Shown here: positions 1 to 8,402 of the stretch, in pieces | How positions within the stretch are numbered: position 1 is the first letter of the stretch | Layout: each line of letters begins with the position of its first letter | Translations under genes and position numbers: made by a program | Source of the DNA: Dyadobacter psychrophilus | Lineage (GTDB): Bacteria > Bacteroidota > Bacteroidia > Cytophagales > Spirosomataceae | Direction: 5' to 3' | DNA length: 64,000 nt | Assembly (NCBI RefSeq): GCF_900167945.1 | Contig: NZ_FUZA01000013.1 | Location: forward strand, 1 to 64,000 | The notes under the pieces: model-generated | Database searches by the model: none | What the model was told of the DNA's origin: nothing | The model's input: only the letters and a program-made list of their open reading frames with translations

Positions 1-82
<82 letters not shown>

Positions 83-166
83 AAATTTTGTTGTGATCTC
101 TTCCCGTTAAGGAAGGACCGAATCTTCTTAAACGAATATTTCTTACTCTCTTGGTTTATCTCATCA

Positions 167-178
167 TGTCAAAGAACA
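167..178 (-). promoter_or_regulatory. boxA-like antitermination site in the rRNA leader
   Basis: On the minus strand the leader contains TGTTCTTTGACA between the promoter and the 16S 5' end. This resembles the boxA element (TGCTCTTTA-type) bound by NusB/NusE in rRNA leaders, and Bacteroidota 16S leaders commonly carry a GTTCTTTGACA block. The match is by eye, so the function is inferred from position and similarity. Confidence 0.55.
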
Positions 179-181
179 GGG

Positions 182-229
182 CCAATCGCGCTTTCTTTTC
201 TTCTTTTCTCTTTCGCCGTTTGCGATTGG
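182..229 (-). other. Stem-loop at the 5' end of the rRNA leader transcript
   Basis: Positions 182-189 (CCAATCGC) and 222-229 (GCGATTGG) are exact reverse complements, giving an 8-bp stem around a 32-nt purine-rich loop. The 5' arm starts within a few bases of the transcription start predicted from the promoter at 235-264. The stem would therefore cap the nascent pre-rRNA. It could protect the 5' end or help form the antitermination complex; this role is inference. Confidence 0.55.
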
Positions 230-234
230 GATTG

Positions 235-264
235 CAAAGGTAGAAAAAGATTTTAGGGTTGCAA
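235..264 (-). promoter_or_regulatory. rRNA operon promoter (Bacteroidota -33/-7 type)
   Basis: On the minus strand the sequence is TTG (262-264), 19 nt, then TACCTTTG (235-242), an exact match to TTG-N19-TAnnTTTG used by the Bacteroidota primary sigma factor. Transcription should start near 229-233, giving a leader of about 150 nt before the 16S gene. The P5C dehydrogenase gene ends just upstream on the same strand. Only a weak A/T-only hairpin (TTAAAG/CTTTAA, 294-307, followed by T5 on the minus strand) separates the two. Confidence 0.85.
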
Positions 265-337
265 TATCACTTCAAAAAAAAACTTTGAAAAACTTAAAGT
301 TCTTTAACCCTTTAAATAAATCACAAAAATTGTCCAA

Positions 338-1969
338 TTATATGCCTCCTAGGAAGGGATATTTGTAATCAAGTGGGGAAACAAGTGTTTCTTTTATTGC
401 CCGTGGTGATACCCAGCGAAGCAGGTTTAGAACGGAACCAGCCTTGTCATTTGTACCCGACGCACGTGCCCCGCCGAAAGGCTGCTGACCTACCACTGCA
501 CCAGTTGGCTTATCATTGATATAAAAATTTCCCGCAGCATTGACCAAATGTTCAGAAGCATACTGAATGGCATATCTGTCATTTGCGAAGATTGCTCCTG
601 TCAATGCATATGGCGAAGTCCTGTCGATAATCGGGATGATTTTCTCGAACTCGTTTTCATCATATACATATACTGTAAGAACAGGCCCAAAGATTTCCTC
701 ACAAAGCGTCACATAATCTGTTTTGAGCGCTCTTATAATAGTAGGCCGTACAAAATAGCCTTTGCTTTTGTCAAAGTCTCCACCAGCAACAATTTCTGCG
801 TTTTCATCTCCTTTTGCCTTTGATATATATCCCGTAATTTTATCAAATGCCCTTTCATCAATCACTGCATTTACGAAGTTCGAAAAATCCTCTACCCCAC
901 CCATTTTAATTTCTTCCAGATCGGAGAGCATCAACTGTTTTACTTCCTCCCATAAATTAGAAGGAATATATGCCCGGGAAGCGGCTGAGCATTTCTGGCC
1001 CTGATATTCGAACGCGCCTCTTACCAGGCCGGTTGCTAACGCCCTAGGGTCGGCTGACTTGTGGGCCAAAACGAAGTCTTTACCACCTGTTTCTCCAACT
1101 ATCCTTGGAAACGACTTGTAGGCAGCAATATTTTCACCAATAGTCTTCCATATTGTTTGAAACACTTTGGTGCTTCCTGTGAAGTGAATTCCTGCAAAAT
1201 CAGGGTGTTTGAAAATAACGTCCCCTGCAACAGGACCATCAGCCAAAACCATATTGATCACACCATCCGGAAGACCAGCTTCTTTGAACACTTTCATAAT
1301 TACATTGGCAGAATAAACCTGTGTGAAAGCTGGCTTCCAAATCACAACATTGCCCATTAATGCTGGCGCAGCTGGCAAGTTTCCAGCAATGGCAGTAAAA
1401 TTGAAAGGTGTTATAGCAAACACAAATCCTTCCAAAGGACGATACTCCATCCGGTTCCAGACACCATCGGAGGATATCGGCTGCTGGCTGTAAATATCTC
1501 GCATGAAGTTGACATTAAGTCGCAGGAAGTCAATGATTTCGCAAGCCGAATCTATTTCCGCCTGATATGCATTTTTGGATTGCCCCAGCATTGTTGCAGC
1601 ATTGATCTCTGCACGATAAGGACCCGCAATCAAATCTGCTGCCTTTAAAAAAATGGCTGCACGCTGCTCCCAATTAAGAACAGCCCAGGTTTTTCTTGCT
1701 TCCAGAGCTGCATCGACAGCGACCTGCACGTCTTCCGCGCTACCTTCATGAAAATAACCTAATAAATGCTGGTGATCGTGAGGCGGCGATATAGCTCGCC
1801 TATTTTGAGAATATATTTCCTTATTCCCTATATACTGGGGAATCTCAATCGTTTTTGCTCTTGCTTCTTCAAGCGCTTTTTTTAATAAATCCCTTTCGGG
1901 GCTGCCTGGTGCGTAATTTTTGACAGGTTCATTCCTTACTGCGGGAACATTAAAAATACCTATTGACAT
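338..1969 (-). CDS. pruA: L-glutamate gamma-semialdehyde dehydrogenase (1-pyrroline-5-carboxylate dehydrogenase)
   Basis: This 543-residue protein belongs to the aldehyde dehydrogenase superfamily. It oxidises glutamate semialdehyde (from P5C) to glutamate with NAD+, the second step of proline breakdown. Visible signatures are ITPFNFTA near 186-193, the NAD-site FTGS at 263-266, the general base Glu293 in VGETGGKD and the nucleophile Cys327 in GQKCSA. Length and the EYQGQKCSA block fit monofunctional P5CDHs of Bacteroidota rather than the bifunctional PutA. It stands alone; no proline dehydrogenase is adjacent. It is transcribed away from thrC (divergent, about 157 bp apart) and its stop lies about 75 bp before the rRNA promoter on the same strand. 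Confidence 0.95.
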   Translation of the reverse strand: MSIGIFNVPAVRNEPVKNYAPGSPERDLLKKALEEARAKTIEIPQYIGNKEIYSQNRRAISPPHDHQHLLGYFHEGSAEDVQVAVDAALEARKTWAVLNWEQRAAIFLKAADLIAGPYRAEINAATMLGQSKNAYQAEIDSACEIIDFLRLNVNFMRDIYSQQPISSDGVWNRMEYRPLEGFVFAITPFNFTAIAGNLPAAPALMGNVVIWKPAFTQVYSANVIMKVFKEAGLPDGVINMVLADGPVAGDVIFKHPDFAGIHFTGSTKVFQTIWKTIGENIAAYKSFPRIVGETGGKDFVLAHKSADPRALATGLVRGAFEYQGQKCSAASRAYIPSNLWEEVKQLMLSDLEEIKMGGVEDFSNFVNAVIDERAFDKITGYISKAKGDENAEIVAGGDFDKSKGYFVRPTIIRALKTDYVTLCEEIFGPVLTVYVYDENEFEKIIPIIDRTSPYALTGAIFANDRYAIQYASEHLVNAAGNFYINDKPTGAVVGQQPFGGARASGTNDKAGSVLNLLRWVSPRAIKETLVSPLDYKYPFLGGI

Positions 1970-2032
1970 ATTTATAGTTTGTTAATTATTATAAATCAAT
2001 TTACAAAACACAGTCTTTGCCAGACAAATTCA

Positions 2033-2062
2033 TTGACGTATTTTAAACTCACTCGAAATTTG
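2033..2062 (+). promoter_or_regulatory. Probable thrC promoter
   Basis: TTG at 2033-2035 is followed by 19 nt and GAAATTTG at 2055-2062, one mismatch from TTG-N19-TAnnTTTG. The predicted start near 2066 would leave about a 60-nt leader before the preferred thrC ATG at 2127. Confidence 0.5.
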
Positions 2063-2126
2063 TAGCGCCGTCCTGGCCGCTTTTTACTTAAATTTGAATT
2101 CTCAAGTTTGCACAATAGTTACTGAA

Positions 2127-3434
2127 ATGATATTCTATAGTACAAAAACGGCCAGTATAAAGGCTTCGGCAGAAGAAGCGATCTTGAATAGCCTGCCTGC
2201 CGATAACGGGCTTTATATGCCTGAAACAATCCCGGCGCTTTCGCCTGATTTTATAGCAAATATTGAAAATAAGACTTTCAATGAGATTGCCATTGAGATA
2301 ACACATACCCTATTCGGAAACGAAATTACAAGAAGCGAGATTGAAAACATTATTAATAACGCTTACGATTTCGATGCACCCGTCCGGCAGATCAATAAAC
2401 ATGATTACGTTTTAGAGCTTTTTCATGGCCCTTCTATGGCCTTTAAAGACTTTGGAGCAAGGTTTATGGCTGCTATCATGTCATACTACTTACTGCGCTC
2501 AAAAAAGGAAATTAAAATATTGGTTGCCACATCCGGGGACACAGGTGGAGCGGTTGCACAGGGATTTTATAAAATTCCCGGCATTTCGGTTACTATACTT
2601 TATCCAAGCGGCAAGGTTAGCGACATTCAGGAAAAACAACTTACTACGCTTGGCCATAATGTGACCGCGATTGAGGTTGAAGGAACATTTGATGATTGCC
2701 AGAAACTGGTCAAAGAAGCTTTTCTGGATCCTGAGCTAAATGCAAAATTCAACCTGGCTTCCGCTAACTCTATCAACATAGCGCGCCTTATCCCGCAGTC
2801 CTTTTATTATTTTTCGGCATATGCGCAATTAAAAGCACTGGGTAAGCCCATTGTTTTTGCTGTACCAAGCGGAAACTTCGGAAATCTTAGCGCCGGCCTT
2901 CTGGCCTATCGGATGGGCTTGCCGGTCGAACATTTTGTTGCGGCTACAAATTTAAATAATGCTGTCCCTCGATATTTGGAAAACGGAACCTACGAACCGT
3001 TGCCATCTATCGAAACGATATCGAATGCAATGGACGTTGGCAACCCCAGCAATTTTGTGAGGCTTAAAAGATTTTTCGGCGACGATTGGAAATCTGCGAC
3101 TGAAAAAGTTTCAGGATTTTATTTTGATGACGAGCCAACGAAAAATGCGATGCGGGAAGTTTTCCAAAATTCCGGATATGTAATGTGCCCGCACACTGCA
3201 GTCGCTTACCAGGGTCTTGAAGAATATCGTAAAAAAAATACTTCGGACTTCACCGGTGTCTTCCTTTCAACGGCTCACCCAGCCAAATTTATTGAGCTCG
3301 TTGAAGAAACTTTGGAAAAACAGATCGAAATCCCTGAAAGACTCCGTTCCCTGCTTTCCATTGAAAAAGTAGCCACAAAAATGGATGCGTCGTTTTTGGA
3401 ATTTAAGAAGCTGTTAATGAATACATTAAATTGA
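2127..3434 (+). CDS. thrC: Threonine synthase
   Basis: This 435-residue PLP enzyme converts O-phospho-L-homoserine to threonine, the last step of threonine synthesis. The PLP lysine is Lys107 in FHGPSMAFKDFG, and the phosphate-binding loop ATSGDTGGA follows at about 130-138. The N-terminus (MIFYSTKTAS, then DNGLYMPE) matches bacterial class II threonine synthases. I therefore chose the ATG at 2127 over a TTG 33 bp upstream, which would add 11 unconserved residues. It is monocistronic: pruA diverges on the left and a strong two-way terminator separates it from the convergent TPR gene on the right. thrA and thrB are not nearby. Confidence 0.95.
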   Translation: MIFYSTKTASIKASAEEAILNSLPADNGLYMPETIPALSPDFIANIENKTFNEIAIEITHTLFGNEITRSEIENIINNAYDFDAPVRQINKHDYVLELFHGPSMAFKDFGARFMAAIMSYYLLRSKKEIKILVATSGDTGGAVAQGFYKIPGISVTILYPSGKVSDIQEKQLTTLGHNVTAIEVEGTFDDCQKLVKEAFLDPELNAKFNLASANSINIARLIPQSFYYFSAYAQLKALGKPIVFAVPSGNFGNLSAGLLAYRMGLPVEHFVAATNLNNAVPRYLENGTYEPLPSIETISNAMDVGNPSNFVRLKRFFGDDWKSATEKVSGFYFDDEPTKNAMREVFQNSGYVMCPHTAVAYQGLEEYRKKNTSDFTGVFLSTAHPAKFIELVEETLEKQIEIPERLRSLLSIEKVATKMDASFLEFKKLLMNTLN

Positions 3435-3510
3435 TTTTTGAACAAATTTAAGCGCACGAGATTTGCTTACAGCCATTCAATCGCATCCAAGTGCGTAAAT
3501 ATCAAAACCA

Positions 3511-3550
3511 AAAGAGGCAGAATCTTGACGATTTCTGCCTCTTTCTTTTT
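3511..3550. terminator. Bidirectional terminator between thrC and the TPR gene
   Basis: AAAGAGGCAGAA (3511-3522) and TTCTGCCTCTTT (3533-3544) form a perfect 12-bp stem with a 10-nt loop. The stem is followed by C and T6 on the plus strand. The A-rich left flank gives a U-tract on the minus strand as well. It lies between two convergent genes and can serve both. Confidence 0.9.
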
Positions 3551-3563
3551 TCTGCACGAAATT

Positions 3564-5372
3564 TTAGTTAATGACGTCTCCCCGCAAAAGTCGGAAACGC
3601 TTTCGCGACTCGGCGACAAAAATACTCCCCGGATATTTTTCCATCAGCTCCTGGTAAAGCTTCATCGCAAGATCTTTGTCTTTTAATTTTTCCTGATAGA
3701 GTTTTGCCGAAGCAAACAAAGCATCGTCTCCGTAAATGTCATGACCGTATTTGGTCGTAAGCACTTTCAGGTTTTCCATGGCCTGCTGATTACTGTCGAG
3801 CTTGATGTAAGTTTTAGCAGTCAGCCAAAGGATCTCATCGGCCAGACTGTGGTTTTGATATTTTGTATAAAGATGTTTTAATGTATCGATGGCCTCGTAC
3901 TTTTTGTTTTGGAATAACAACAGCTCCACAGATGAATACTGCTTCATTGCCGACTCCGTGCTATCCAACCCGGTGTTGTCCATAATAAGCAGCGACAACT
4001 CATTGGCATCATTAGCGATCTCTCGTGAAGTTGCTTTCTTCAAAATATCCAGCACGGCTTTTGCCAATTCAAACTCTCCCTTATAATAATGCAGCTTGGC
4101 ATTTCTCAGCTTGGCCTCATAACCCAGGAGGTCATCCTTCTGCGATTTTTCGACTTGTGAATAGACCAATGTCGCTTCCCAGGGTTCGCCTTGCAACAGG
4201 TAAATATCGCCCAAGTCAAGCTTGCATTTGTCTACAAAATTCTTCTCTCCCTTGCCTGCATCGATCGCCGTGTTCAGAATTTCGATTGCCTTTTTAAAAT
4301 CATCCATATAGAAGGCATTCAGGATCGCCATGTTCCTTAGCGCCTCCACTGTCCGCACATTAACCCCCAATTCATCCACCAGTTGCTGATATTGTCCAAG
4401 GAGCTTTTGCACCTCACTACGCTTAATCGGATACGTGTTTTTTACTTGTTCCTCTCTGGCAAAAATCGCCATTCTCCTTGCAACCGGATATAGCTGGCCT
4501 TTGGGATATTCCTTCACCAGATGATCGAAGATGGTTCCGGCATTGGTGTAATCGAGGTTCTGAAGCGCAAGCATTCCAAGATTGTAAAGTCTTGCACCAT
4601 TATGTTTGAAACGCTTGTCAAGCGATCGTTCCTGGATAAATGCTTTGTAAAAATCCTTCTTCTGGATCTGATACCAGATCAGTAATTCATTATAAAAACC
4701 TTCGGCGGGGAATTTTTGAATTTTGTCATAAAGCACCTTTTCCAATAGTGCCTGTTCCTTCTCGTCCTTCGTAAAGTCTTGCAGCATATTCTGGACCACC
4801 TCAATGTTCTGGTAACGCATACCATACGACAACAGCTCGTCGATCATTTGCTCAGGAGCATTCAGGTCGCGGTAAACACTCGCCAGTTCCAATTGAAAAA
4901 TGTCGGTTCGCTTGGCAGCTTCTCTTGCTTCAATCAATATTTGCTTGGCCCATTCAGGTTTATTGATTGCCCTGAACTCTTCCGCCAAATCGCGTTTAAG
5001 CTCGATCCTCGCACCGGATGCTGCAATGCTCTGCTCTATCTTTTTCGTGGCTTCCTGAGGCTTTCCCTGGCCTTCCAGGAGCACGCCCCAGTACAATTGA
5101 TACCAGCTGGCATTAGGCGCATCGCTTTTGATCTGCTTTTTGAAAAATTGCTCGCCGTCACCCCATGCTTTTGTCTTAATGATGCAATTCGTGTAATTCT
5201 TCAGCGCGTTTTTTTCAAATGTTGTTTTTAAAAAGCTGGTGTAGTAAGTCAGCGCTTTTGGACAATCATTATTCTTAAAATACTCTTCAGCCATCTCCTT
5301 TTCCGACTGCCCCACCGCGGCGGCCCCGGAAAGAAGCATGTATATCAACACCCATCTCGAAACCTTTTTCAT
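3564..5372 (-). CDS. Secreted/periplasmic tetratricopeptide repeat protein
   Basis: This 602-residue protein has a signal peptide (MKKVSRWVLIYMLLSGAAA, cleavage near AVGQ). The rest is almost entirely helical TPR units. Recognisable repeats include the region near 250-290 (ARLYNLGMLALQNLDYTNAG), 355-400 (NAFYMDDFKKAIEIL) and 510-600, where the last unit resembles the TPR_6 form (KLYQELMEKYPGSIF). It is probably a periplasmic scaffold for envelope complexes, like other Bacteroidota TPR exports; the partner is unknown. The gene starts at the edge of the proposed origin, so its promoter must lie inside or next to oriC. No clean -33/-7 pair was seen there. Confidence 0.8.
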   Translation of the reverse strand: MKKVSRWVLIYMLLSGAAAVGQSEKEMAEEYFKNNDCPKALTYYTSFLKTTFEKNALKNYTNCIIKTKAWGDGEQFFKKQIKSDAPNASWYQLYWGVLLEGQGKPQEATKKIEQSIAASGARIELKRDLAEEFRAINKPEWAKQILIEAREAAKRTDIFQLELASVYRDLNAPEQMIDELLSYGMRYQNIEVVQNMLQDFTKDEKEQALLEKVLYDKIQKFPAEGFYNELLIWYQIQKKDFYKAFIQERSLDKRFKHNGARLYNLGMLALQNLDYTNAGTIFDHLVKEYPKGQLYPVARRMAIFAREEQVKNTYPIKRSEVQKLLGQYQQLVDELGVNVRTVEALRNMAILNAFYMDDFKKAIEILNTAIDAGKGEKNFVDKCKLDLGDIYLLQGEPWEATLVYSQVEKSQKDDLLGYEAKLRNAKLHYYKGEFELAKAVLDILKKATSREIANDANELSLLIMDNTGLDSTESAMKQYSSVELLLFQNKKYEAIDTLKHLYTKYQNHSLADEILWLTAKTYIKLDSNQQAMENLKVLTTKYGHDIYGDDALFASAKLYQEKLKDKDLAMKLYQELMEKYPGSIFVAESRKRFRLLRGDVIN

Positions 5373-5452
5373 AATAGATAAAAAAAATTTTCTTTAGTTA
5401 TTATCACTTACTATGTCTGTGGATAAGGGGATAATTAGTTTATCCACTGTAG

Positions 5453-5471
5453 ATTAACATAGTTATCCACA
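5453..5471 (+). repeat. 19-bp direct repeat, left copy, containing a DnaA box
   Basis: ATTAACATAGTTATCCACA occurs here and again exactly at 5765-5783. Each copy ends with a perfect DnaA box. The copies are 312 bp apart and nearly bracket the box clusters. Confidence 0.9.
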
Positions 5472-5764
5472 CATTGTGAATAACTAAAGGCATTTATCCA
5501 CTTAAGCGTTCTGAATTATCAACGTTTAACTTGCTGAATTACAAGTTAGGAATTTATCTGTTCACACTCCAGTGTTGGTAACGTAGCAATCGGTGTGTTT
5601 TGTCTTATCCACATTTACTAAAGTGTATCAACGCGGTGTTAACTTCGGTTTAGTTTATATTTACCAACAAAAGTGCGCCAATCGATTTTTTATCCACAGA
5701 TATTCATGCTTATCCACATAATTGTTAACAATTTCGACCCGCTTACCAACAAAATTTACGGGTT

Positions 5765-5783
5765 ATTAACATAGTTATCCACA
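5765..5783 (+). repeat. 19-bp direct repeat, right copy, containing a DnaA box
   Basis: This is an exact second copy of the element at 5453-5471, in the same orientation, close to the right end of the origin region and 27 bp from the stop of the lipoprotein gene. Confidence 0.9.
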
Positions 5784-5810
5784 GTAGGTGTATAAAGAAT
5801 TGAGATTTTT

Positions 5811-7418
5811 TTACTTTGGCAGGGTGACATTCACGTCATTTAATTCAAAATTGGCCTTCAAAAGAATTTTATCAGGGAGATAATAGATGGCCTCAGGTTG
5901 TTTATCCTTATCCAGCTCACCGGTATCCCAGCGTCGGTTTCGGTTGGCGTCGAGCGTAACCCGAATGTAATATTTACCTTGCGGGATGTGAATGAATGTG
6001 TATGGAGAAGTATACTGCGTTTCAATAAGCTTATACTGCTCGTCAACCAGCTCGATAATGTAACGCATTGATGTGTCTGCATTGACAATTGCGCCCCTTA
6101 TCTGCCCATAATTTTCCTCGTTCAAAACAGGATGCTTTAAGAGGGTTTTTGGTAAAGTGTCCCCTTCTACGCTTAACATACTTCCTTTCGGAAAGTCCCA
6201 CTTAATGGTGTCTTTTGCGAATGATTTTGCCTCAATGCTGAGGGTCGTGCGCGTAGGGTCCCAGCGATATTTGAATGCGCTTAGGGGCTCGTGTGTAAGG
6301 CTGTCGGTGATGAGAGTGATGTTTTTATCATCCAGAAACTGGACCGGTTTATTGAGGTTTAACGTGTAGGTAAATGTGTTGGTGAGCGCTTTATTTCCCT
6401 CTGGTTTTGTCGTCATGTTGAATGGATCACGTTGCCGCTCCTTCCCTCTTTGCGCTTGAAATGCAATCTTTTGTTCAAAATCGGTGACGGTTCCGAGGGA
6501 ATCTGTAACGGTTAGTTTTACTAATGTCGAATCCGGATGTGGCTGAACATTGAAAAACTTTAAGGCCGCACCGTTTTCCAGCATATAGGGTAACGTGTCG
6601 TTATTCATAAATTTCACGTCCACTTTTTCTATTGATTTGCTGAATACAACAGCATAATTGTTGACCCTCGGAATGGTTCTCTGAATTTTGAGCGCTGTAT
6701 TGTCGGAAAGAAACATGTTTAGATTGTAGGACGCACTGTCGGAACCAGCCGTTACGGGCTTGCTCAAAAAGCCCATACGCTCGTCTTTAGCATTGTAGAG
6801 CATATTGCGGTTTTTGTCGTCGATCGCAATTAGTTTGTAGTCTCTTGTTTGAATATTTTCAATGGAAAATACGCCGCTGCTATCGGTGCGCGAGAAGTAA
6901 TATGGCTTTTGTTTTGCGATGTTAAGTGTATCACTGAGGTTATAAAGTCCTACTAACGCATCGAAAATAGGCTTATTGGTCTTAATGTCTTTCAGAGTTC
7001 CATAAACGCGTCCGGAATCGAGTGTGCTGCCTGTGCTGAATACGAGTTTTAAATTTTTCGCCGGATTTTTCTCCGCAAAATCTCGTATTGCGTCTCCGAA
7101 GTTCAATGTATAAGTTGTGCTGTCTTTGAATTCATTTTTAAAACTCAATGAAACAGACATACCGTTTTGTTTGTAGGAATATGGATTATCGGCTTCTGGT
7201 GTAATGATCAGTTTCTGATTAATGTTGTCTACAACCACATATTCATCGAAAAAAACTTCGATTTTCTTGCCTTTAAAATTAAGCGTTTTGTTCAGCGGAT
7301 TGCTTTCCAGAAGCGTCGGTGGGATTGAATCCTTTTTTCCTCCCGTAGGCGAAACTTGCTGGGCACAGCGACCGAAAATTATCAGGCAAATAATGGCAAT
7401 GGCAATGGTTCTGATCAT
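5811..7418 (-). CDS. Ig-like domain lipoprotein of unknown function
   Basis: This 535-residue exported protein has a short hydrophobic signal ending in a likely lipidated Cys (IIFGRCAQQ). The typical Bacteroidota stretch SPTGGKKDSIPPTLLESNP follows, then a SbsA-type Ig-like domain (about 33-125; EVFFDEYVVVDNINQKLIITP, family Big_5-like). The middle (about 140-200) looks like a carboxypeptidase-regulatory-like beta fold (GRVYGTLKDIKTNKPIFDA), and a similar one sits near the C-terminus (about 445-515). It is a cell-surface or periplasmic lipoprotein; no catalytic motif was seen. It lies between oriC and the methyltransferase gene and is preceded by that operon's terminator, so it should have its own promoter. 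The -1 Arg of the lipobox is unusual. Confidence 0.8.
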   Translation of the reverse strand: MIRTIAIAIICLIIFGRCAQQVSPTGGKKDSIPPTLLESNPLNKTLNFKGKKIEVFFDEYVVVDNINQKLIITPEADNPYSYKQNGMSVSLSFKNEFKDSTTYTLNFGDAIRDFAEKNPAKNLKLVFSTGSTLDSGRVYGTLKDIKTNKPIFDALVGLYNLSDTLNIAKQKPYYFSRTDSSGVFSIENIQTRDYKLIAIDDKNRNMLYNAKDERMGFLSKPVTAGSDSASYNLNMFLSDNTALKIQRTIPRVNNYAVVFSKSIEKVDVKFMNNDTLPYMLENGAALKFFNVQPHPDSTLVKLTVTDSLGTVTDFEQKIAFQAQRGKERQRDPFNMTTKPEGNKALTNTFTYTLNLNKPVQFLDDKNITLITDSLTHEPLSAFKYRWDPTRTTLSIEAKSFAKDTIKWDFPKGSMLSVEGDTLPKTLLKHPVLNEENYGQIRGAIVNADTSMRYIIELVDEQYKLIETQYTSPYTFIHIPQGKYYIRVTLDANRNRRWDTGELDKDKQPEAIYYLPDKILLKANFELNDVNVTLPK

Positions 7419-7430
7419 TGATTTATAAAG

Positions 7431-7470
7431 TTAAAAGGCCCGCAATACAGATAACGCGTATTGAGGGCCC
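7431..7470 (-). terminator. Terminator of the mnmG-methyltransferase unit
   Basis: Arms at 7437-7448 and 7458-7469 pair in 11 of 12 positions (GGCCCGCAATAC against GTATTGAGGGCC) with a 9-nt loop. On the minus strand the stem is followed by TTTTAA. It lies 28 bp beyond the methyltransferase stop. Confidence 0.75.
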
Positions 7471-7496
7471 ATTCAGATTGTTGTCAGAATTTCTGA

Positions 7497-8402
7497 TTAT
7501 TTTTTTGAAACAATGTATATGAGGCTCGATGTGTTGAGATGCTCCTTATCCTTCGCACTTCCCTTTAAGTTTGAAAGAATGCCGGTTTTCACGCTGTCAA
7601 AATAATTGATGCTTCCCCCACTATACTTTGAACTGAGCATTCCTACATAAAATGAATCAAACCACATTGGGAGAATGCTGTTAACCTCCAAACTATGCTT
7701 TTGAAGCAGCGTTCTCATAGTTCCCTTAGTGAAGTGGTACAGATGTCTCGGCACATCATAAGCGGCCCAGAAACGGCCATACTTAACTGCATCAAATGAC
7801 TGTGGATTTGGAACGGCAATGAGGATTTTTCCATTGGGATTCAAATGTTGATGCAACCATTCCACGGTTTCGTTAAGCAGGTGCACATGTTCAAGAACGT
7901 GCCATAATGTGATCACATCAAAAGTTTCAGCAGTCAGTTCGCCAGCGTTAATGGATTCATAAATGGAAGTTCCTGCTCTCTTCTGCGCCATTGTTCGTGC
8001 TCCGGAATCGGGTTCCGTCCCGAAAGTTTTCCAACCATCTTTCGCCGTTGCTGCCAGGAAGTTTCCCGTTCCGCATCCTATATCCAGGATCTTACCTTTA
8101 GAAGGAGAAAGATTATTAATCAGCTCGACCTTTTGTTTAATTGTATGGTTTCTGACCGCTGTATAAGCTTTCGAAATCAGATTTGTTTTCTCTTCGTCAT
8201 GATGAGAAATGTAGTCCTCCGATTGATAGTATGCTCCTATTTCAGCTTCCGACGGACGCGGATTAGTGAACAAGAAGTAGCAACTATTGCATTGCTGGAT
8301 CGTAAATTCCTTATGAGAAACGGTGTAATCTTCAACATTCAAATAATTATTGAAGCTGGACTTATCACAAATCGGGCAATTCTGGAGTGTTTCTAACGGC
8401 AT
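7497..8402 (-). CDS. Class I SAM-dependent methyltransferase with N-terminal zinc-ribbon-like motif
   Basis: This 301-residue cytosolic protein carries two Cys pairs (Cys9/Cys12 and Cys38/Cys41) that look like a small zinc-binding module. A Methyltransf_23-type Rossmann domain follows, with motif I ILDIGCGTGNF at 105-115 and the post-motif DVITLWHVLEHVH. Family members with this layout modify sugars, lipids or small molecules; the substrate cannot be read from the sequence. The start codon overlaps the mnmG stop by 1 nt (TAATG), so translation is probably coupled to mnmG. A tRNA-related role is possible from context but not shown. Confidence 0.85.
   Translation of the reverse strand: MPLETLQNCPICDKSSFNNYLNVEDYTVSHKEFTIQQCNSCYFLFTNPRPSEAEIGAYYQSEDYISHHDEEKTNLISKAYTAVRNHTIKQKVELINNLSPSKGKILDIGCGTGNFLAATAKDGWKTFGTEPDSGARTMAQKRAGTSIYESINAGELTAETFDVITLWHVLEHVHLLNETVEWLHQHLNPNGKILIAVPNPQSFDAVKYGRFWAAYDVPRHLYHFTKGTMRTLLQKHSLEVNSILPMWFDSFYVGMLSSKYSGGSINYFDSVKTGILSNLKGSAKDKEHLNTSSLIYIVSKK

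Larger units (their letters stand above)
5373..5810. other. oriC: Probable chromosomal replication origin (oriC)
   Basis: This 438-bp gene-free region is dense in DnaA boxes. Exact TTATCCACA occurs at 5463, 5605, 5690, 5710 and 5775 (plus) and at 5418-5426 (minus). Exact TTATTCACA is at 5475-5483 (minus). TTATCCACT near-matches lie at 5440 and 5494. Boxes cluster at both ends (5418-5502 and 5605-5783) with an AT-rich stretch at 5371-5413, beside the left cluster, as a possible unwinding element. A 19-bp direct repeat (5453-5471, 5765-5783) and a 12-bp repeat TTACCAACAAAA (5661, 5743) add internal structure. mnmG, a parS-like site, atpDC and an outward-facing rRNA operon nearby are common origin neighbours. 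dnaA is not in the window. The box density is observed; origin function is inferred. Confidence 0.88.
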
